A DNA stretch of 44,562 nt, taken from NCBI RefSeq assembly GCF_004348335.1, contig NZ_SMJW01000034.1:1-44562 (forward strand), in the 5' to 3' direction. The notes beneath the pieces were generated by a model. That model had not been told where the DNA came from, made no database searches, and was given only the letters and a program-made list of their open reading frames with translations. Positions within the stretch are counted from its first letter, which is position 1. Every line of letters starts with the position of its first letter. The position numbers and the translations under genes were made by a program. The stretch is from Actinomadura bangladeshensis. Its GTDB lineage: Bacteria; Actinomycetota; Actinomycetes; Streptosporangiales; Streptosporangiaceae. Below, piece after piece: positions 9,401 to 17,778 of this stretch.

Positions 9401-10162
9401 CTCGCCGACCTCGGCGAGGAGCGCGCCGGGGAGCACATCTCGTTCGGTGACACCGTGGCGCAACCGCGTGCCGTCATCGCGAGCCCGGAATGGTCCGGCA
9501 TCGAATCGGGCGGACGGAGATACTCCCCGTTCACCGTCAACGTCGAGCGCAAGAAACCCTGGCACACGCTCACCGGGCGGATGCACTTCTTCCTCGACCA
9601 CGACTGGATGCACGAGTACGGCGAGGCGCTGCCGACCTACCGTCCGCCGCTGAACTACGTCCGGCACCACTCCGGTGAACTGGGCCTGCGGGAGGAGGGC
9701 CGGCCGGAGGTCACCGTCCGGTACCTCACCCCGCACTCGAAGTGGTCGATCCACTCGGAGTACCAGGACAACCTGCACATGCTCCGGCTGTTCCGCGGCG
9801 GCCCGGTGATCTGGATGAGCCCGGTCGACGCCGCGAAGATCGACGTCCGCGACAACGACTGGATCGAGGCGTACAACCGCAACGGGGTGGTGGCCTGCCG
9901 GGCGGTGGTCACGCACCGGATGCCGCGCGGCACGGTCTTCATGTACCACGCGATGGACCGGCACCTGATGACGCCGAAGTCGGAGCTGTCCGGCTGGCAC
10001 GGCGGCTCCGACAACTCGCTGACCCGCCTGGTGATCAAGCCGACGCACCTGATCGGCGGCTACGGCCAGTTCAGCTACGGGTTCAACTACTACGGCCCGA
10101 CCGGCAGCCAGCGGGACGAGGTCGGCGTGATCCGCAGGCGCTCCCAGGAGGTGCAGTTCTGA
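6428..10162 (+). CDS. narG: respiratory nitrate reductase, alpha subunit
   Basis: 1244 aa, the usual length for NarG. It reduces nitrate to nitrite at a bis-MGD molybdenum centre, facing the cytoplasm. The FS0 [4Fe-4S] ligands are visible as H77-x3-C81-x3-C85-x34-C120, the NarG-specific histidine form and spacing. The stretch FYDWYADLP (244-252) holds the aspartate that ligates molybdenum in this family. No Tat signal is seen, as expected for the cytoplasm-facing enzyme. ATG 6428 follows AGGTGG; a longer in-frame version from 6383 lacks family support. The stop overlaps the narH start by one base, so the operon is translationally coupled. Confidence 0.97.
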   Translation: MSSVTQATAHDGDRPRGLMAPLLPQGEPVEGLLRKAQFFVPGTPSDDYRMLNRDGGRGAEEFYRERWRHDKEVRSTHGVNCTGSCSWKVYVKDGIITWETQQTDYPSVGPESPEYEPRGCPRGAAFSWYTYSPSRVRYPYVRSPLLTLWREARRRHGDPVAAWAEITGDPEAMAAYKSARGKGGFVRSSWPEVTELIAAAHVHTVKEYGPDRVVGFTPIPAMSMVSYAAGTRFLSMIGGTILSFYDWYADLPIASPQVYGDQTDVPESGDWWNSSYLVIWGTNLPITRTPDAHFMTEARYRGQKVVVVSPDFSDHTKFADDWLAAAPGTDGALAMAMGHVVLTEFFRDRRVPYFDEYVKSYTDLPFLVTLEEHGEAMRPGRFLTAAELGDDREGAAHKPVLFDARKGEPVAPNGSLGFRYTESGQGKWNLELGDIDPLLTLYGRHTDAAAVDLPRFDIGETEGGAVVRRGVPVMRVGGRLVTTVFDLLMAQYAVPRDGLPGEWPSGYDDAAHPNTPAWQEEITSVPAAAAVRVAREFARNAELSRGRSMICMGGGTNHWYHSDQIYRAFFTLTMLCGCQGVNGGGWAHYVGQEKVRPLTGWQQTAFALDWQRPTRHMTGTSFFYLHTDQWRYETFGPGEMVGPLGRGLFQGRMFADCLAQASRLGWTPSHPGFDRNPLDLADEAERAGRPVADHIVDELKSGRLGFAGEDPDAPQNWPRVMTIWRANVLGSSGKGMEYFMRHLLGTDDAVRAEESPPDLRPAEVAWRDEAPRGKLDLLTTIDFRMTSSCTYADIVLPAATWYEKHDLSSTDMHPFVHSFNPAIAPPWESRTDFDAFRLIAEDFSKLAREHLGTRTDVLPVPLMHDSPDETAQPGGRVLDWKAGECAPVPGVTMPKLVTIERDYTAVAAKMAALGPLVDKGTSTKGVSWVPTEAVDYLRQANGVVRGGVADGRPSLSLDVHVAEAILALSGTTNGRISVLGWKNLEKRTGVELADLGEERAGEHISFGDTVAQPRAVIASPEWSGIESGGRRYSPFTVNVERKKPWHTLTGRMHFFLDHDWMHEYGEALPTYRPPLNYVRHHSGELGLREEGRPEVTVRYLTPHSKWSIHSEYQDNLHMLRLFRGGPVIWMSPVDAAKIDVRDNDWIEAYNRNGVVACRAVVTHRMPRGTVFMYHAMDRHLMTPKSELSGWHGGSDNSLTRLVIKPTHLIGGYGQFSYGFNYYGPTGSQRDEVGVIRRRSQEVQF

Positions 10163-11790
10163 TGCGGCCGATGGCGCAGGTGGCGATGGTGATGAACCTC
10201 GACAAGTGCATCGGCTGCCATACCTGCTCGGTCACCTGCAAGCAGACCTGGACCAACCGTCCAGGCACCGAGTACGTGTACTTCAACAATGTCGAGACCA
10301 AGCCCGGCCTCGGCTACCCGCGCCGCTACGAGGACCAGGAGCGGTGGAAGGGCGGCTGGACGCTCGACCGCAAGGGCCGCCTCCAGCTCAAGGCCGGCGG
10401 CCGGCTGAGCAGGCTGCTCGCGATCTTCTACAACCCGGACCTGCCGTCCATCGACGACTACGGCGACCCGTGGACCTACGACTACCAGACGGTGATCCAC
10501 GCCCCGCTCGGCACGACGAACCCGAGCGCGCACTCCATCTCGGCGCTCACCGGCCGCGACATGAACCTGAAGTGGGGCAGCAACTGGGACGACGACCTCG
10601 CGGGCGCGCCCGAGCACGCCGTCGACGACCCCGACCTCGCCGGGATCGAGGACCGGGTCAAGATGGAGTTCGAGCAGGTGTTCATGTTCTACCTGCCGCG
10701 CATCTGCGAGCACTGCCTCAACCCGTCGTGCGTCGCGTCGTGCCCGTCCGGCGCGATGTACAAGCGGTCGGAGGACGGCATCGTCCTCGTCGACCAGGAC
10801 CGCTGCCGGGGCTGGCGGTTCTGCGTGTCCGGCTGCCCGTACAAGAAGGTGTACTTCAACCACCGCACCGGCAAGGCGGAGAAGTGCACGCTCTGCTTCC
10901 CGCGCATCGAGGCCGGGCAGCCGACCATCTGCTCCGAGACGTGCGTCGGCCGGCTCCGCTACCTGGGCCTGTTCCTCTACGACGCCGACAAGGTGACCGA
11001 GGCCGCCGCGACGCCCGACGAGCAGGACCTGTACGAGGCGCAGCTGTCGGTGTTCCTCGATCCCTTCGACCCGGACGTGCAGCGGGAGGCGGCGGAGGCC
11101 GGCATCCCCGCCGACTGGATCGAGGCCGCCCAGCGCTCCCCGGTCTACTCGCTGGCCGTCCGGCACCGGGTGGCGCTGCCGCTGCATCCGGAGTACCGGA
11201 CGCTGCCGATGGTCTGGTACATCCCGCCGCTGTCCCCGGTCGCGGACGTCGCGCACTCCGCCGGATACGACGCCGGGGACCCCGACCGGGTGTTCGCCAC
11301 GATCGACGAGCTGCGCATCCCGATCGAGTACCTCGCGAACCTGTTCACGGCGGGGAAGACCTCGACCGTCCGGGACGTCCTGCGCAGGCTCGCCGCCGTC
11401 CGCGCCGTCCAGCGCGCCGGGCAGCTCGGCCTCGACCTCGACGAGGACCTGCCCGCGTCGGTCGGCTCCACCCCGGAGGAGCTGGACGACCTGTACCGGC
11501 TGCTCGCCATCGCCAAGTACGAGGAGCGCTACGTCATCCCGAAGGCGCACGCCGAGGACGCCGGACGGCTCATGGCCCAGCACGAGCAGCTGTTCTGCAG
11601 CCTCGACACCGACGGCGGCCCCGGCATGGGCGGCAGCGGGCCGCCGAGCGTGAAGGACTTCCATCCGGGCGAGGTCCGCGGCGGCGCCGGCACGTTCCGC
11701 GGCGACGACGGCAGGACGCACTTCAACCTGCTCGGCTGGGACGGCCGCGGCGACGCGCCCCACCTCTTCCCCGAGGGCGACGCGACATGA
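10162..11790 (+). CDS. narH: respiratory nitrate reductase, beta subunit
   Basis: 542 aa. It is the electron-transfer subunit with one [3Fe-4S] and three [4Fe-4S] clusters. Ligand groups are visible: C16-x2-C19-x2-C22-x3-C26 at the N-terminus; CEHCLNPSCVASCP; CRGWRFCVSGCP, where tryptophan replaces a cysteine, the NarH mark of the [3Fe-4S] site; and CTLCFPRIEAGQPTICSETC. It passes electrons from NarI to NarG. A CAGGAGGTG ribosome site inside the end of narG precedes ATG 10162. The stop overlaps the narJ start (ATGA). Confidence 0.97.
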   Translation: MRPMAQVAMVMNLDKCIGCHTCSVTCKQTWTNRPGTEYVYFNNVETKPGLGYPRRYEDQERWKGGWTLDRKGRLQLKAGGRLSRLLAIFYNPDLPSIDDYGDPWTYDYQTVIHAPLGTTNPSAHSISALTGRDMNLKWGSNWDDDLAGAPEHAVDDPDLAGIEDRVKMEFEQVFMFYLPRICEHCLNPSCVASCPSGAMYKRSEDGIVLVDQDRCRGWRFCVSGCPYKKVYFNHRTGKAEKCTLCFPRIEAGQPTICSETCVGRLRYLGLFLYDADKVTEAAATPDEQDLYEAQLSVFLDPFDPDVQREAAEAGIPADWIEAAQRSPVYSLAVRHRVALPLHPEYRTLPMVWYIPPLSPVADVAHSAGYDAGDPDRVFATIDELRIPIEYLANLFTAGKTSTVRDVLRRLAAVRAVQRAGQLGLDLDEDLPASVGSTPEELDDLYRLLAIAKYEERYVIPKAHAEDAGRLMAQHEQLFCSLDTDGGPGMGGSGPPSVKDFHPGEVRGGAGTFRGDDGRTHFNLLGWDGRGDAPHLFPEGDAT

Positions 11791-12407
11791 CCGCCCCTTA
11801 CAAGCTCGCGTCGGTGCTGCTGCAATACCCGACGGCGGCGCTGTTCGAGGGGCTCGACCAGCTCGACGCCGCCGCGTCCGACACCGCGCCGAAGGCGTCC
11901 CGGGAGGCGTTCGAGCGGTTCCTCGGCTGGCTGCGCGCCACCCCGTCCGGCGAGGTCGCCCAGCACTACGTCGAGACGTTCGACCTGCGGCGCCGCTGCG
12001 CGCTGTACCTCACCTACTACCGGTACGGCGACACCCGCAAGCGCGGCATGGCGATGCTCGCGTTCAAGACCGCCTACCGGGTCGCGGGGTTCCAGCCGTC
12101 CGACGAGGACCTGCCCGACTACCTGCCGCTCGTCCTCGACTTCGCGGCGCTCACCCCCGCCGGCGAGAAGCTGCTGCGGCGGCACCGCGCCGACCTGGAA
12201 CTGCTGCGCAAGGCGCTGCGCGGGGCGGGCACCCCCTACGCCGACCTGGTCGAGGCGGTGTGCGCGGGACTGCCGCGGCTGACCCGCCGCGACCTCGCGC
12301 TGGTCCGCCACGCATGGGAGAAGGGACCCCCGGACGAGGAGGTGGGCCTCGAACCGTTCGCCCCACCGGAGTACCTGGACGGAACCGGGGCGGGAGGACG
12401 CCGATGA
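11787..12407 (+). CDS. narJ: nitrate reductase molybdenum cofactor assembly chaperone
   Basis: 206 aa, helical, with the NarJ/NarW-type opening (KLASVLLQYPTAALFEGLDQL) and the conserved YVETFDLRRRCALYLTYYRY region. NarJ binds apo-NarG and assists cofactor insertion and membrane attachment; it is not part of the final enzyme. ATG 11787 overlaps the narH stop by 4 bp, and the TGA overlaps the narI start in the same way, the standard narGHJI order. Confidence 0.94.
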   Translation: MTAPYKLASVLLQYPTAALFEGLDQLDAAASDTAPKASREAFERFLGWLRATPSGEVAQHYVETFDLRRRCALYLTYYRYGDTRKRGMAMLAFKTAYRVAGFQPSDEDLPDYLPLVLDFAALTPAGEKLLRRHRADLELLRKALRGAGTPYADLVEAVCAGLPRLTRRDLALVRHAWEKGPPDEEVGLEPFAPPEYLDGTGAGGRR

Positions 12408-13147
12408 CGAACTGGGACCTGTGGTGGTGGATCATCCTGCCCTACGCCGCGCTGATCGTGTTCGTGGTCGGGCACATCTGGCGCTGGCGCTACGACCAGT
12501 TCGGCTGGACGAGCCGCTCCACCCAGCTGCAGGAGCGCCGGCTCCTCAAATGGGGCGCGCCGCTGTTCCACTACGCCACGTTCGCCGCCATCGCCGGGCA
12601 CGTCATCGGCATCCTCATCCCGAAGTCGGTCACCGAGTGGATGGGCATCCCGGAACGCGCCTACACCCTGTTCTCCGGCATCGCCGGGTCGGTCGCGGCG
12701 ATCGGCGTCCTCATCGGCGCCGGCATCCTGATCTTCCGCCGGATGGGCGTGCCGCGGGTGCGCGCCACCACCAGCGCGGTCGACTACCTGGCGCTGATCC
12801 TGCTCGGCATCATCAGCGTGCTCGGCATCTACCTGACCCTCGGGGTCCAGCAGTTCGGCAACGGCTACGACTACCGCCACACCGTGTCCCCGTGGTTCCG
12901 CAGCCTGTTCGCCGGCAGCCCCGACTACCGAGCGATCGCCGCCGCGCCGGTGATGTACCAGGTGCACGCGACCGCCGCCTGGGCGATCCTCGCGGTGTGG
13001 CCGTTCAGCCGGCTCGTCCACGCGTGGAGCTACCCGCTCTGGTACCTGTGGCGCCCCTACGTCGTCTACCGGAACCGCCGCGCCGCCCCGCCCCCCGAAC
13101 CGGGAACCGGCGGACGAAAGTGGCGCAAGATCGGCGTACCGTACTGA
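12404..13147 (+). CDS. narI: respiratory nitrate reductase, gamma subunit (cytochrome b)
   Basis: 247 aa with five predicted membrane helices (approximately 8-28, 50-72, 90-110, 125-147 and 185-205). It oxidises menaquinol and passes electrons through two b haems to NarH. Candidate haem-ligand histidines include those in PLFHYATFAAIAGHVIG and in the last helices (VMYQVHATAAW, PFSRLVHAWS). The C-terminal ~35 residues are basic and proline-rich. It overlaps narJ by 4 bp; the next gene starts almost at its stop codon. Confidence 0.95.
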   Translation: MTNWDLWWWIILPYAALIVFVVGHIWRWRYDQFGWTSRSTQLQERRLLKWGAPLFHYATFAAIAGHVIGILIPKSVTEWMGIPERAYTLFSGIAGSVAAIGVLIGAGILIFRRMGVPRVRATTSAVDYLALILLGIISVLGIYLTLGVQQFGNGYDYRHTVSPWFRSLFAGSPDYRAIAAAPVMYQVHATAAWAILAVWPFSRLVHAWSYPLWYLWRPYVVYRNRRAAPPPEPGTGGRKWRKIGVPY

Positions 13148-13148
13148 T

Positions 13149-14213
13149 GTGACCACCCTCCCAGGGCGTGCCGCCGCGATGAAGCAGGCCGTCGCGACCC
13201 TCAACCCCGGCTACTTCGCCCTGGTGATGGGCACGTGCATCGTGTCGATCGGCGTCCACACCAACGGGCTGACCCTGCTGTCGGACGTGATGATGTGGGT
13301 GGCCGTCGTCTGCTACGCCGTCCTCGTCGTGGCGACCGTGTGGCGCGCGGTCGCCTTCCCCGCCGAACTGCGGGCCGACTTCACCGACCCGCGCCGCGGC
13401 TTCGGGTTCTTCACCTTCGTCGCCGGCACCGACGTGCTCGGCACCCGGATCGCCGGGACGGGCCAGTACGGCGTCGCGCTCGGGCTGCTCGTCGTCGGCG
13501 TTCTCGGCTGGTTCGTCCTCGGCTATGTCGTGCCGTGGACGGCGGTGATCGGTCACAAGGACCGTCCCGTCGTGGCCGGGGCGAACGGCACCTGGTTCAT
13601 CTGGGTCGTCGCCAGCCAGTCCGTCGCGGTGCTCGCCGCCGTCCTGGAAACGGCGGGCGACACGGGCCGCCGCGAGCTGGCGCTGCTCGCCGTCTGCTCC
13701 TGGTCGGTCGGCGCGATCCTGTACGCCGCGGCCGGGATCTTCGTCGCCGCCCGGCTGCTGATCTATCCGCTGCGCCCGGTGGACCTGACGCCGCCCTACT
13801 GGGTCGCCATGGGCGCCACCGCCATCACCGTGGTGGCCGGCGCCCGCATCGTGGAGATGGCCGACGCGCCGATGGTGAACGCCACCCGCGGGCTCATCGC
13901 CGGCACGTCCGTCGTGTTCTGGGCGTTCGGCAGCTGGCTGATCCTTCCGCTGGTCGCCGCCGGCTGGTGGCGGCACGTCAAGCACCGCGTACCGCTGCGC
14001 TACGAGGCGACCCTGTGGAGCGTCGTCTTCCCCCTCGGCATGTACGGCGTCGCCGGCCAGTACCTCGGCGTCGCCGACCGGCTCCCCCTGGTGGAGGGCA
14101 TCGGCAGGTACGAGACCTACGTGGCCCTGGCCGTCTGGGCGCTCACCTTCGTCGCGATGCTCGTCCACCTGGCGCGGACGCTGGTATGGCCCCGGCATCA
14201 ACCGATCGGCTGA
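13149..14213 (+). CDS. TDT/TehA-SLAC1-family membrane transporter in the nar operon
   Basis: 354 aa, about ten hydrophobic helices, with the family opening (ATLNPGYFALVMGTCIVSIG) and FGFFTFVAGTDVLGTRIAG. Family members include TehA, C4-dicarboxylate carriers, sulfite pumps and the plant anion channel SLAC1, which conducts nitrate. The start GTG 13149 lies next to the narI stop (TGATGTG), so it is almost certainly cotranscribed with nar. No narK-type carrier is found in the window. I infer a role in nitrate/nitrite or proton-linked anion movement, but a dicarboxylate or unrelated role cannot be excluded. Confidence 0.85.
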   Translation: MTTLPGRAAAMKQAVATLNPGYFALVMGTCIVSIGVHTNGLTLLSDVMMWVAVVCYAVLVVATVWRAVAFPAELRADFTDPRRGFGFFTFVAGTDVLGTRIAGTGQYGVALGLLVVGVLGWFVLGYVVPWTAVIGHKDRPVVAGANGTWFIWVVASQSVAVLAAVLETAGDTGRRELALLAVCSWSVGAILYAAAGIFVAARLLIYPLRPVDLTPPYWVAMGATAITVVAGARIVEMADAPMVNATRGLIAGTSVVFWAFGSWLILPLVAAGWWRHVKHRVPLRYEATLWSVVFPLGMYGVAGQYLGVADRLPLVEGIGRYETYVALAVWALTFVAMLVHLARTLVWPRHQPIG

Positions 14214-14271
14214 TGCCGGGTCGAGCGGCTCGGGCGATGTGCGCGGGAGCGGGCGCCGCGATGCTCGAAGC

Positions 14272-15177
14272 ATGCCCATCATCGAAGTCAACGGCCTGCG
14301 GAAGGTCTACGGCGGCCGTCCGGCCGTGGACGACGTCACGTTCGCCGTCGAGGACGGGGAGATCTTCGGGATCCTCGGCTCCAACGGGGCGGGGAAGACG
14401 ACGACCGTCGAGTGCCTGGAGGGTCTGCGCCGGCCCGACGGGGGAGCGGTGCGCGTCGCCGGCCTCGACCCGCGCACCGACCGCGCCGCACTCACCGGGA
14501 TCCTCGGCGTGCAGCTCCAGGAGAGCGAACTCCAGGAGAAGCTGACCGTCCGGGAGGCGCTGGAGCTCTACGGCGCCCTCTACCCGGACCCCGCCGACTG
14601 GCGCGAGCTCGCCGAACGCCTCGGGATCACCGCGAAGCTCGCCACCCGCTTCGGGAAGCTGTCCGGCGGTCAGAAGCAGCGCCTGTTCATCGCCCTCGCG
14701 CTGATCGGCCGCCCCCGGATCGTCGTCCTGGACGAGCTGACCACCGGCCTCGATCCGCGCGCCCGCCGCGACACCTGGACGCTGATCGAGGACGTCCGCG
14801 ACTCCGGCGTCACCGTCGTGCTCGTCACCCACTTCATGGAGGAGGCGCAGCGGCTCTGCGACCGGATCGCGGTGTTCAAACGGGGCCGCATCGCCGCGCT
14901 CGACACCCCCGCCGGGCTGATCCGGCGCAGCGCCGGCGGCACCGTGCTCTCGTTCACCCCGTCCCGGCCGCTCGACGAGAACGACCTGGCCGACCTGCCC
15001 GGGGCCGCGACCATCGAGCGGCGCGACGGCCGCCTCACCGTCCACGGCACCGACGCGACCGTCAACGCGGTCATCACGCTGCTGGCCCGCCGCCGGATCA
15101 CCGCCGACCGGCTGCGCGTCACCGACGCCACGCTCGACGACGCCTTCCTGGAACTCACCGAAGATGTGGAGAACTGA
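14272..15177 (+). CDS. ABC exporter ATP-binding protein (DrrA-like)
   Basis: 301 aa. Walker A is GSNGAGKTT (36-44); the signature is LSGGQKQ; Walker B is IVVLDELTTGLD, with DEL instead of the commoner DEP; the switch histidine is in LVTHFMEEAQ. The C-terminal extension ending in DATLDDAFLELT is typical of the DrrA/NatA-type exporters of drugs or lipids. ATG 14272 follows the nar transporter by 58 bp; an in-frame upstream start at 14239 is less likely. It pairs with the permease at 15179, separated by one base. Confidence 0.93.
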   Translation: MPIIEVNGLRKVYGGRPAVDDVTFAVEDGEIFGILGSNGAGKTTTVECLEGLRRPDGGAVRVAGLDPRTDRAALTGILGVQLQESELQEKLTVREALELYGALYPDPADWRELAERLGITAKLATRFGKLSGGQKQRLFIALALIGRPRIVVLDELTTGLDPRARRDTWTLIEDVRDSGVTVVLVTHFMEEAQRLCDRIAVFKRGRIAALDTPAGLIRRSAGGTVLSFTPSRPLDENDLADLPGAATIERRDGRLTVHGTDATVNAVITLLARRRITADRLRVTDATLDDAFLELTEDVEN

Positions 15178-15178
15178 C

Positions 15179-15919
15179 GTGTCCGCGTCGACCGCCGTCC
15201 TCAGGGCGGAATACCGGCTCTTCTCCCGCGAGCCGTTCACGCTGTTCTGGATCGTCGCCTTCCCGACCATCCTGCTGACGATCCTCGGCCTGATCCCCTC
15301 GTTCCGGGACCCCGACCCCGGCCTCGGCGGGCAGCGGATCATCGACCTGTACGTACCGGTCAACGTGCTGCTCGCCATGATCATGGCGGGGATCCAGGCG
15401 CTGCCGCCCGTCCTGTCCGGCTACCGGGAGCGCGGCATCCTGCGCCGCATGTCGACCACGCCCGTGCGGCCCGCGTCGCTGCTGGCGGCGCAGATCGTCC
15501 TGCACTTCGCCGCCGCCCTCGGGTCGGCGCTGCTGGTCATCGCCGTCGGCCGGCTCGCCTTCGACGTGGCGCTGCCCGGCCAGGTGCCCGGATACCTGCT
15601 GGCACTGCTGCTCGCCGCCCTCGGCGCGCTCGCGCTGGGCGCCGCGGTCACCGCCGTCACGCCCACCGTCCGGGCCACCACGGTGGTCGGCTCGATCGTC
15701 TTCTTCCCGTCGATGTTCCTGGCGGGCGTGTGGGTGCCGGTGCAGGCCATGCCGGACGTGCTGCGCCGCGTCGTGGAGTACTTCCCGTTCGGCGCCGCGT
15801 CCCAGGCCCTCGGCCAGGCGGCCGGCGGATCCTGGCCGGACTGGACGCACCTCGGCGTCACCGCCGCGTGGGCCGCCGTGCTGATCGCCGCCGCCGTCCG
15901 CTGGTTCCGCTGGCAGTAG
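15179..15919 (+). CDS. ABC-2 type exporter permease (DrrB-like)
   Basis: 246 aa with six hydrophobic segments (about 24-43, 64-82, 100-122, 132-155, 164-182 and 218-238). The pattern SGYRERGILRRMSTTPV after helix 2 is the coupling region seen in ABC-2 permeases. GTG 15179 with GGAGA at 15168-15172 is preferred over an ATG at 15164 that would lie inside the upstream gene. Substrate is unknown. The adjacent two-component system suggests induction by an envelope or drug stress. Confidence 0.9.
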   Translation: MSASTAVLRAEYRLFSREPFTLFWIVAFPTILLTILGLIPSFRDPDPGLGGQRIIDLYVPVNVLLAMIMAGIQALPPVLSGYRERGILRRMSTTPVRPASLLAAQIVLHFAAALGSALLVIAVGRLAFDVALPGQVPGYLLALLLAALGALALGAAVTAVTPTVRATTVVGSIVFFPSMFLAGVWVPVQAMPDVLRRVVEYFPFGAASQALGQAAGGSWPDWTHLGVTAAWAAVLIAAAVRWFRWQ

Positions 15920-15950
15920 GGCTCCGCTGCGAATAGGACAATGGGAAGCG

Positions 15951-17105
15951 ATGGCGACGATCCAGGAGCAATGGGAGCGGTTCTACCGCTGGGGGCCGTT
16001 CGCCCTGCTCACCCTCGCGACCCTGCTGGCGCTGCTCATCCGGACGGAGGTCATGTCGGCGGGAGAGGAGCGGGCGGCCGTGCCCCTGCTGCTCACGACG
16101 CTGGCCGTCCAGATCCTCCACACCTGCGGGAGGATTCCGGGGCAGATCTACTTCTGGACCCGGACGGTCCTCGCGTTCGTCCTGTCCTGGCTGAACCCGT
16201 TCTTCTGCGTCTACGCCGTGCTCGGGTACTTCGACGGCCGGCACTACCTGACCCGCCGCTGGGCGATGACCGGGGCGCTCATCACGGCGGTGACCATGGC
16301 GGGCGCCCAGGCGGGCGGCTTCCCGCCGCGGAACCTGATCATGGCGGGCCTCTTCGCCGGCCTCCTCGTCCTGAACACCGTGCTGATCCTCATCTTCGGC
16401 AGCCTCGCCGACCGGGAGGCCGAGCGGACCCGCGTCCAGACCGAGACCATCGCCGAACTCGAACGGACCAACACCCGCCTGGAGCAGGCCCTCGCCGAGA
16501 ACGCGGGCCTGCAGGCGCAGCTCCTCGTCCAGGCGCGCGAGGCCGGGGTCAGCGACGAGCGGCGCCGGCTGGCCGCCGAGATCCACGACACGATCGCCCA
16601 GGGCCTGACCGGCATCATCACCCAGCTGCAGGCCGCCGAGGACAGCGAGCACGTCCGCCGCGCCACCGACCTCGCGCGCGAGAGCCTGCGCGAGGCCCGT
16701 CGCTCCGTGCGGGCCCTCGCCCCCACCCATCTGGAGGACGACACGCTGCCCGAGGCGCTCAAGAAGATCACCGGCGACGGCGTCGACCTCACCGTCACCG
16801 GAACGGTGGAACCCCTGCACGGCGAACTGGAGGCGACCCTCCTGCGCATCGCCCAGGAGGCGCTCGCCAACGCCGCCCGCCACGCGCACGCCGACCGCAT
16901 CGGCGTGACCCTCTCCTACATGGACGACGAGGTGACCCTCGACATCCGCGACGACGGCCGCGGCTTCACCGGCCCGTCCTCCGGCTTCGGCCTGACCGCC
17001 ATGCGCGAACGCGCCGAACGCGTCGCCGGTTCGCTGGAGGTCGAGTCCGAGCCGGGCCGGGGAACGGCGGTGTCCGCCCGCGTACCGTTGATCCGCCATG
17101 CCTGA
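15951..17105 (+). CDS. NarL-family sensor histidine kinase
   Basis: 384 aa. Five or six membrane helices lie in residues 15-150; a coiled coil covers ~152-200; the HisKA_3 phosphoacceptor is His212 in AAEIHDTIAQGL. The HATPase domain shows EALANAARHA (N box) and DDGRGF and GFGLTAMRER (G boxes). There is no extracellular sensor domain of size, so sensing is probably within the membrane, as in LiaS/DesK-like kinases. It follows the exporter permease by 31 bp and overlaps its regulator by 8 bp, so one operon is likely: exporter plus its controlling system. Confidence 0.93.
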   Translation: MATIQEQWERFYRWGPFALLTLATLLALLIRTEVMSAGEERAAVPLLLTTLAVQILHTCGRIPGQIYFWTRTVLAFVLSWLNPFFCVYAVLGYFDGRHYLTRRWAMTGALITAVTMAGAQAGGFPPRNLIMAGLFAGLLVLNTVLILIFGSLADREAERTRVQTETIAELERTNTRLEQALAENAGLQAQLLVQAREAGVSDERRRLAAEIHDTIAQGLTGIITQLQAAEDSEHVRRATDLARESLREARRSVRALAPTHLEDDTLPEALKKITGDGVDLTVTGTVEPLHGELEATLLRIAQEALANAARHAHADRIGVTLSYMDDEVTLDIRDDGRGFTGPSSGFGLTAMRERAERVAGSLEVESEPGRGTAVSARVPLIRHA

Positions 17106-17736
17106 GAACACCGCTGACATCACCGTGCTGATCGTCGACGACCATCCCGTCGTCCGGGACGGCCTGCGCGGCATGTTCGCCGCGACCACCGGTTTCCAGG
17201 TCGTAGGCGAGGCCGCCGACGGCCGCGAGGCCGTCGCGCTCGCCGCCGACCTGCGCCCGGACGTCGTCCTCATGGACCTGCGGATGCCCGGCGGAGGCGG
17301 CGTGGAGGCCATCACCGAACTGACGCGCCGCGGGCTTGCGTGCAAGGTGCTCGTCCTCACCACCTACGACACCGACACCGACACGATCCCGGCGATCGAG
17401 GCCGGCGCCACCGGCTACCTCCTCAAGGACGCGCCGCGCGACGACCTCTTCGAGGCGGTCCGCGCCGCGGCCGAGGGCCGGACCGTCCTGTCCCCGGCCA
17501 TCGCGTCCCGCCTGGTCTCCCGCGTCCGCGAACCGCGCGGCATCGCCCTGAGCACCCGCGAACTGGAGGTCCTGCGCCTGGTGGCCCGCGGCACCGCCAA
17601 CCGCGAGATCGCCGCCGAACTCTTCATCAGCGAGGCCACGGTCAAGACCCACCTGACCCACATCTACGCGAAACTGGACGTCAGAGACCGAGCCGCAGCA
17701 GTGGCCACCGCCTACAACCGCCGAATCCTCCCCTGA
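17098..17736 (+). CDS. NarL/FixJ-family response regulator
   Basis: 212 aa. The receiver domain has D14/D15, phosphoacceptor D60 (VVLMDLRMPG) and the conserved lysine in YLLKDAP. The LuxR-type helix-turn-helix is at ~150-205 (LSTRELEVLRLVARGTANRE, then ISEATVKTHLTHIYAKL). Partner of the kinase immediately upstream. Despite proximity to narGHJI, the tight coupling to the exporter argues that the exporter, not nitrate reductase, is its main target. Confidence 0.95.
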   Translation: MPENTADITVLIVDDHPVVRDGLRGMFAATTGFQVVGEAADGREAVALAADLRPDVVLMDLRMPGGGGVEAITELTRRGLACKVLVLTTYDTDTDTIPAIEAGATGYLLKDAPRDDLFEAVRAAAEGRTVLSPAIASRLVSRVREPRGIALSTRELEVLRLVARGTANREIAAELFISEATVKTHLTHIYAKLDVRDRAAAVATAYNRRILP

Positions 17737-17778
17737 CCCACCGCCCACACGCGGCGTCCGCCAAGGTTCACCAGATGC

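Noticed and set aside
6431..10048. 1205-codon open frame on the minus strand opposite narG
   Set aside because: Its reading is low-complexity Arg/Val/Gly/His without any domain; it is the usual antisense shadow of a high-GC gene, and narG is beyond doubt.
17098..17736. Naming the regulator narL because nar genes are nearby
   Set aside because: It overlaps its kinase and follows the exporter closely; family similarity alone does not show nitrate control.
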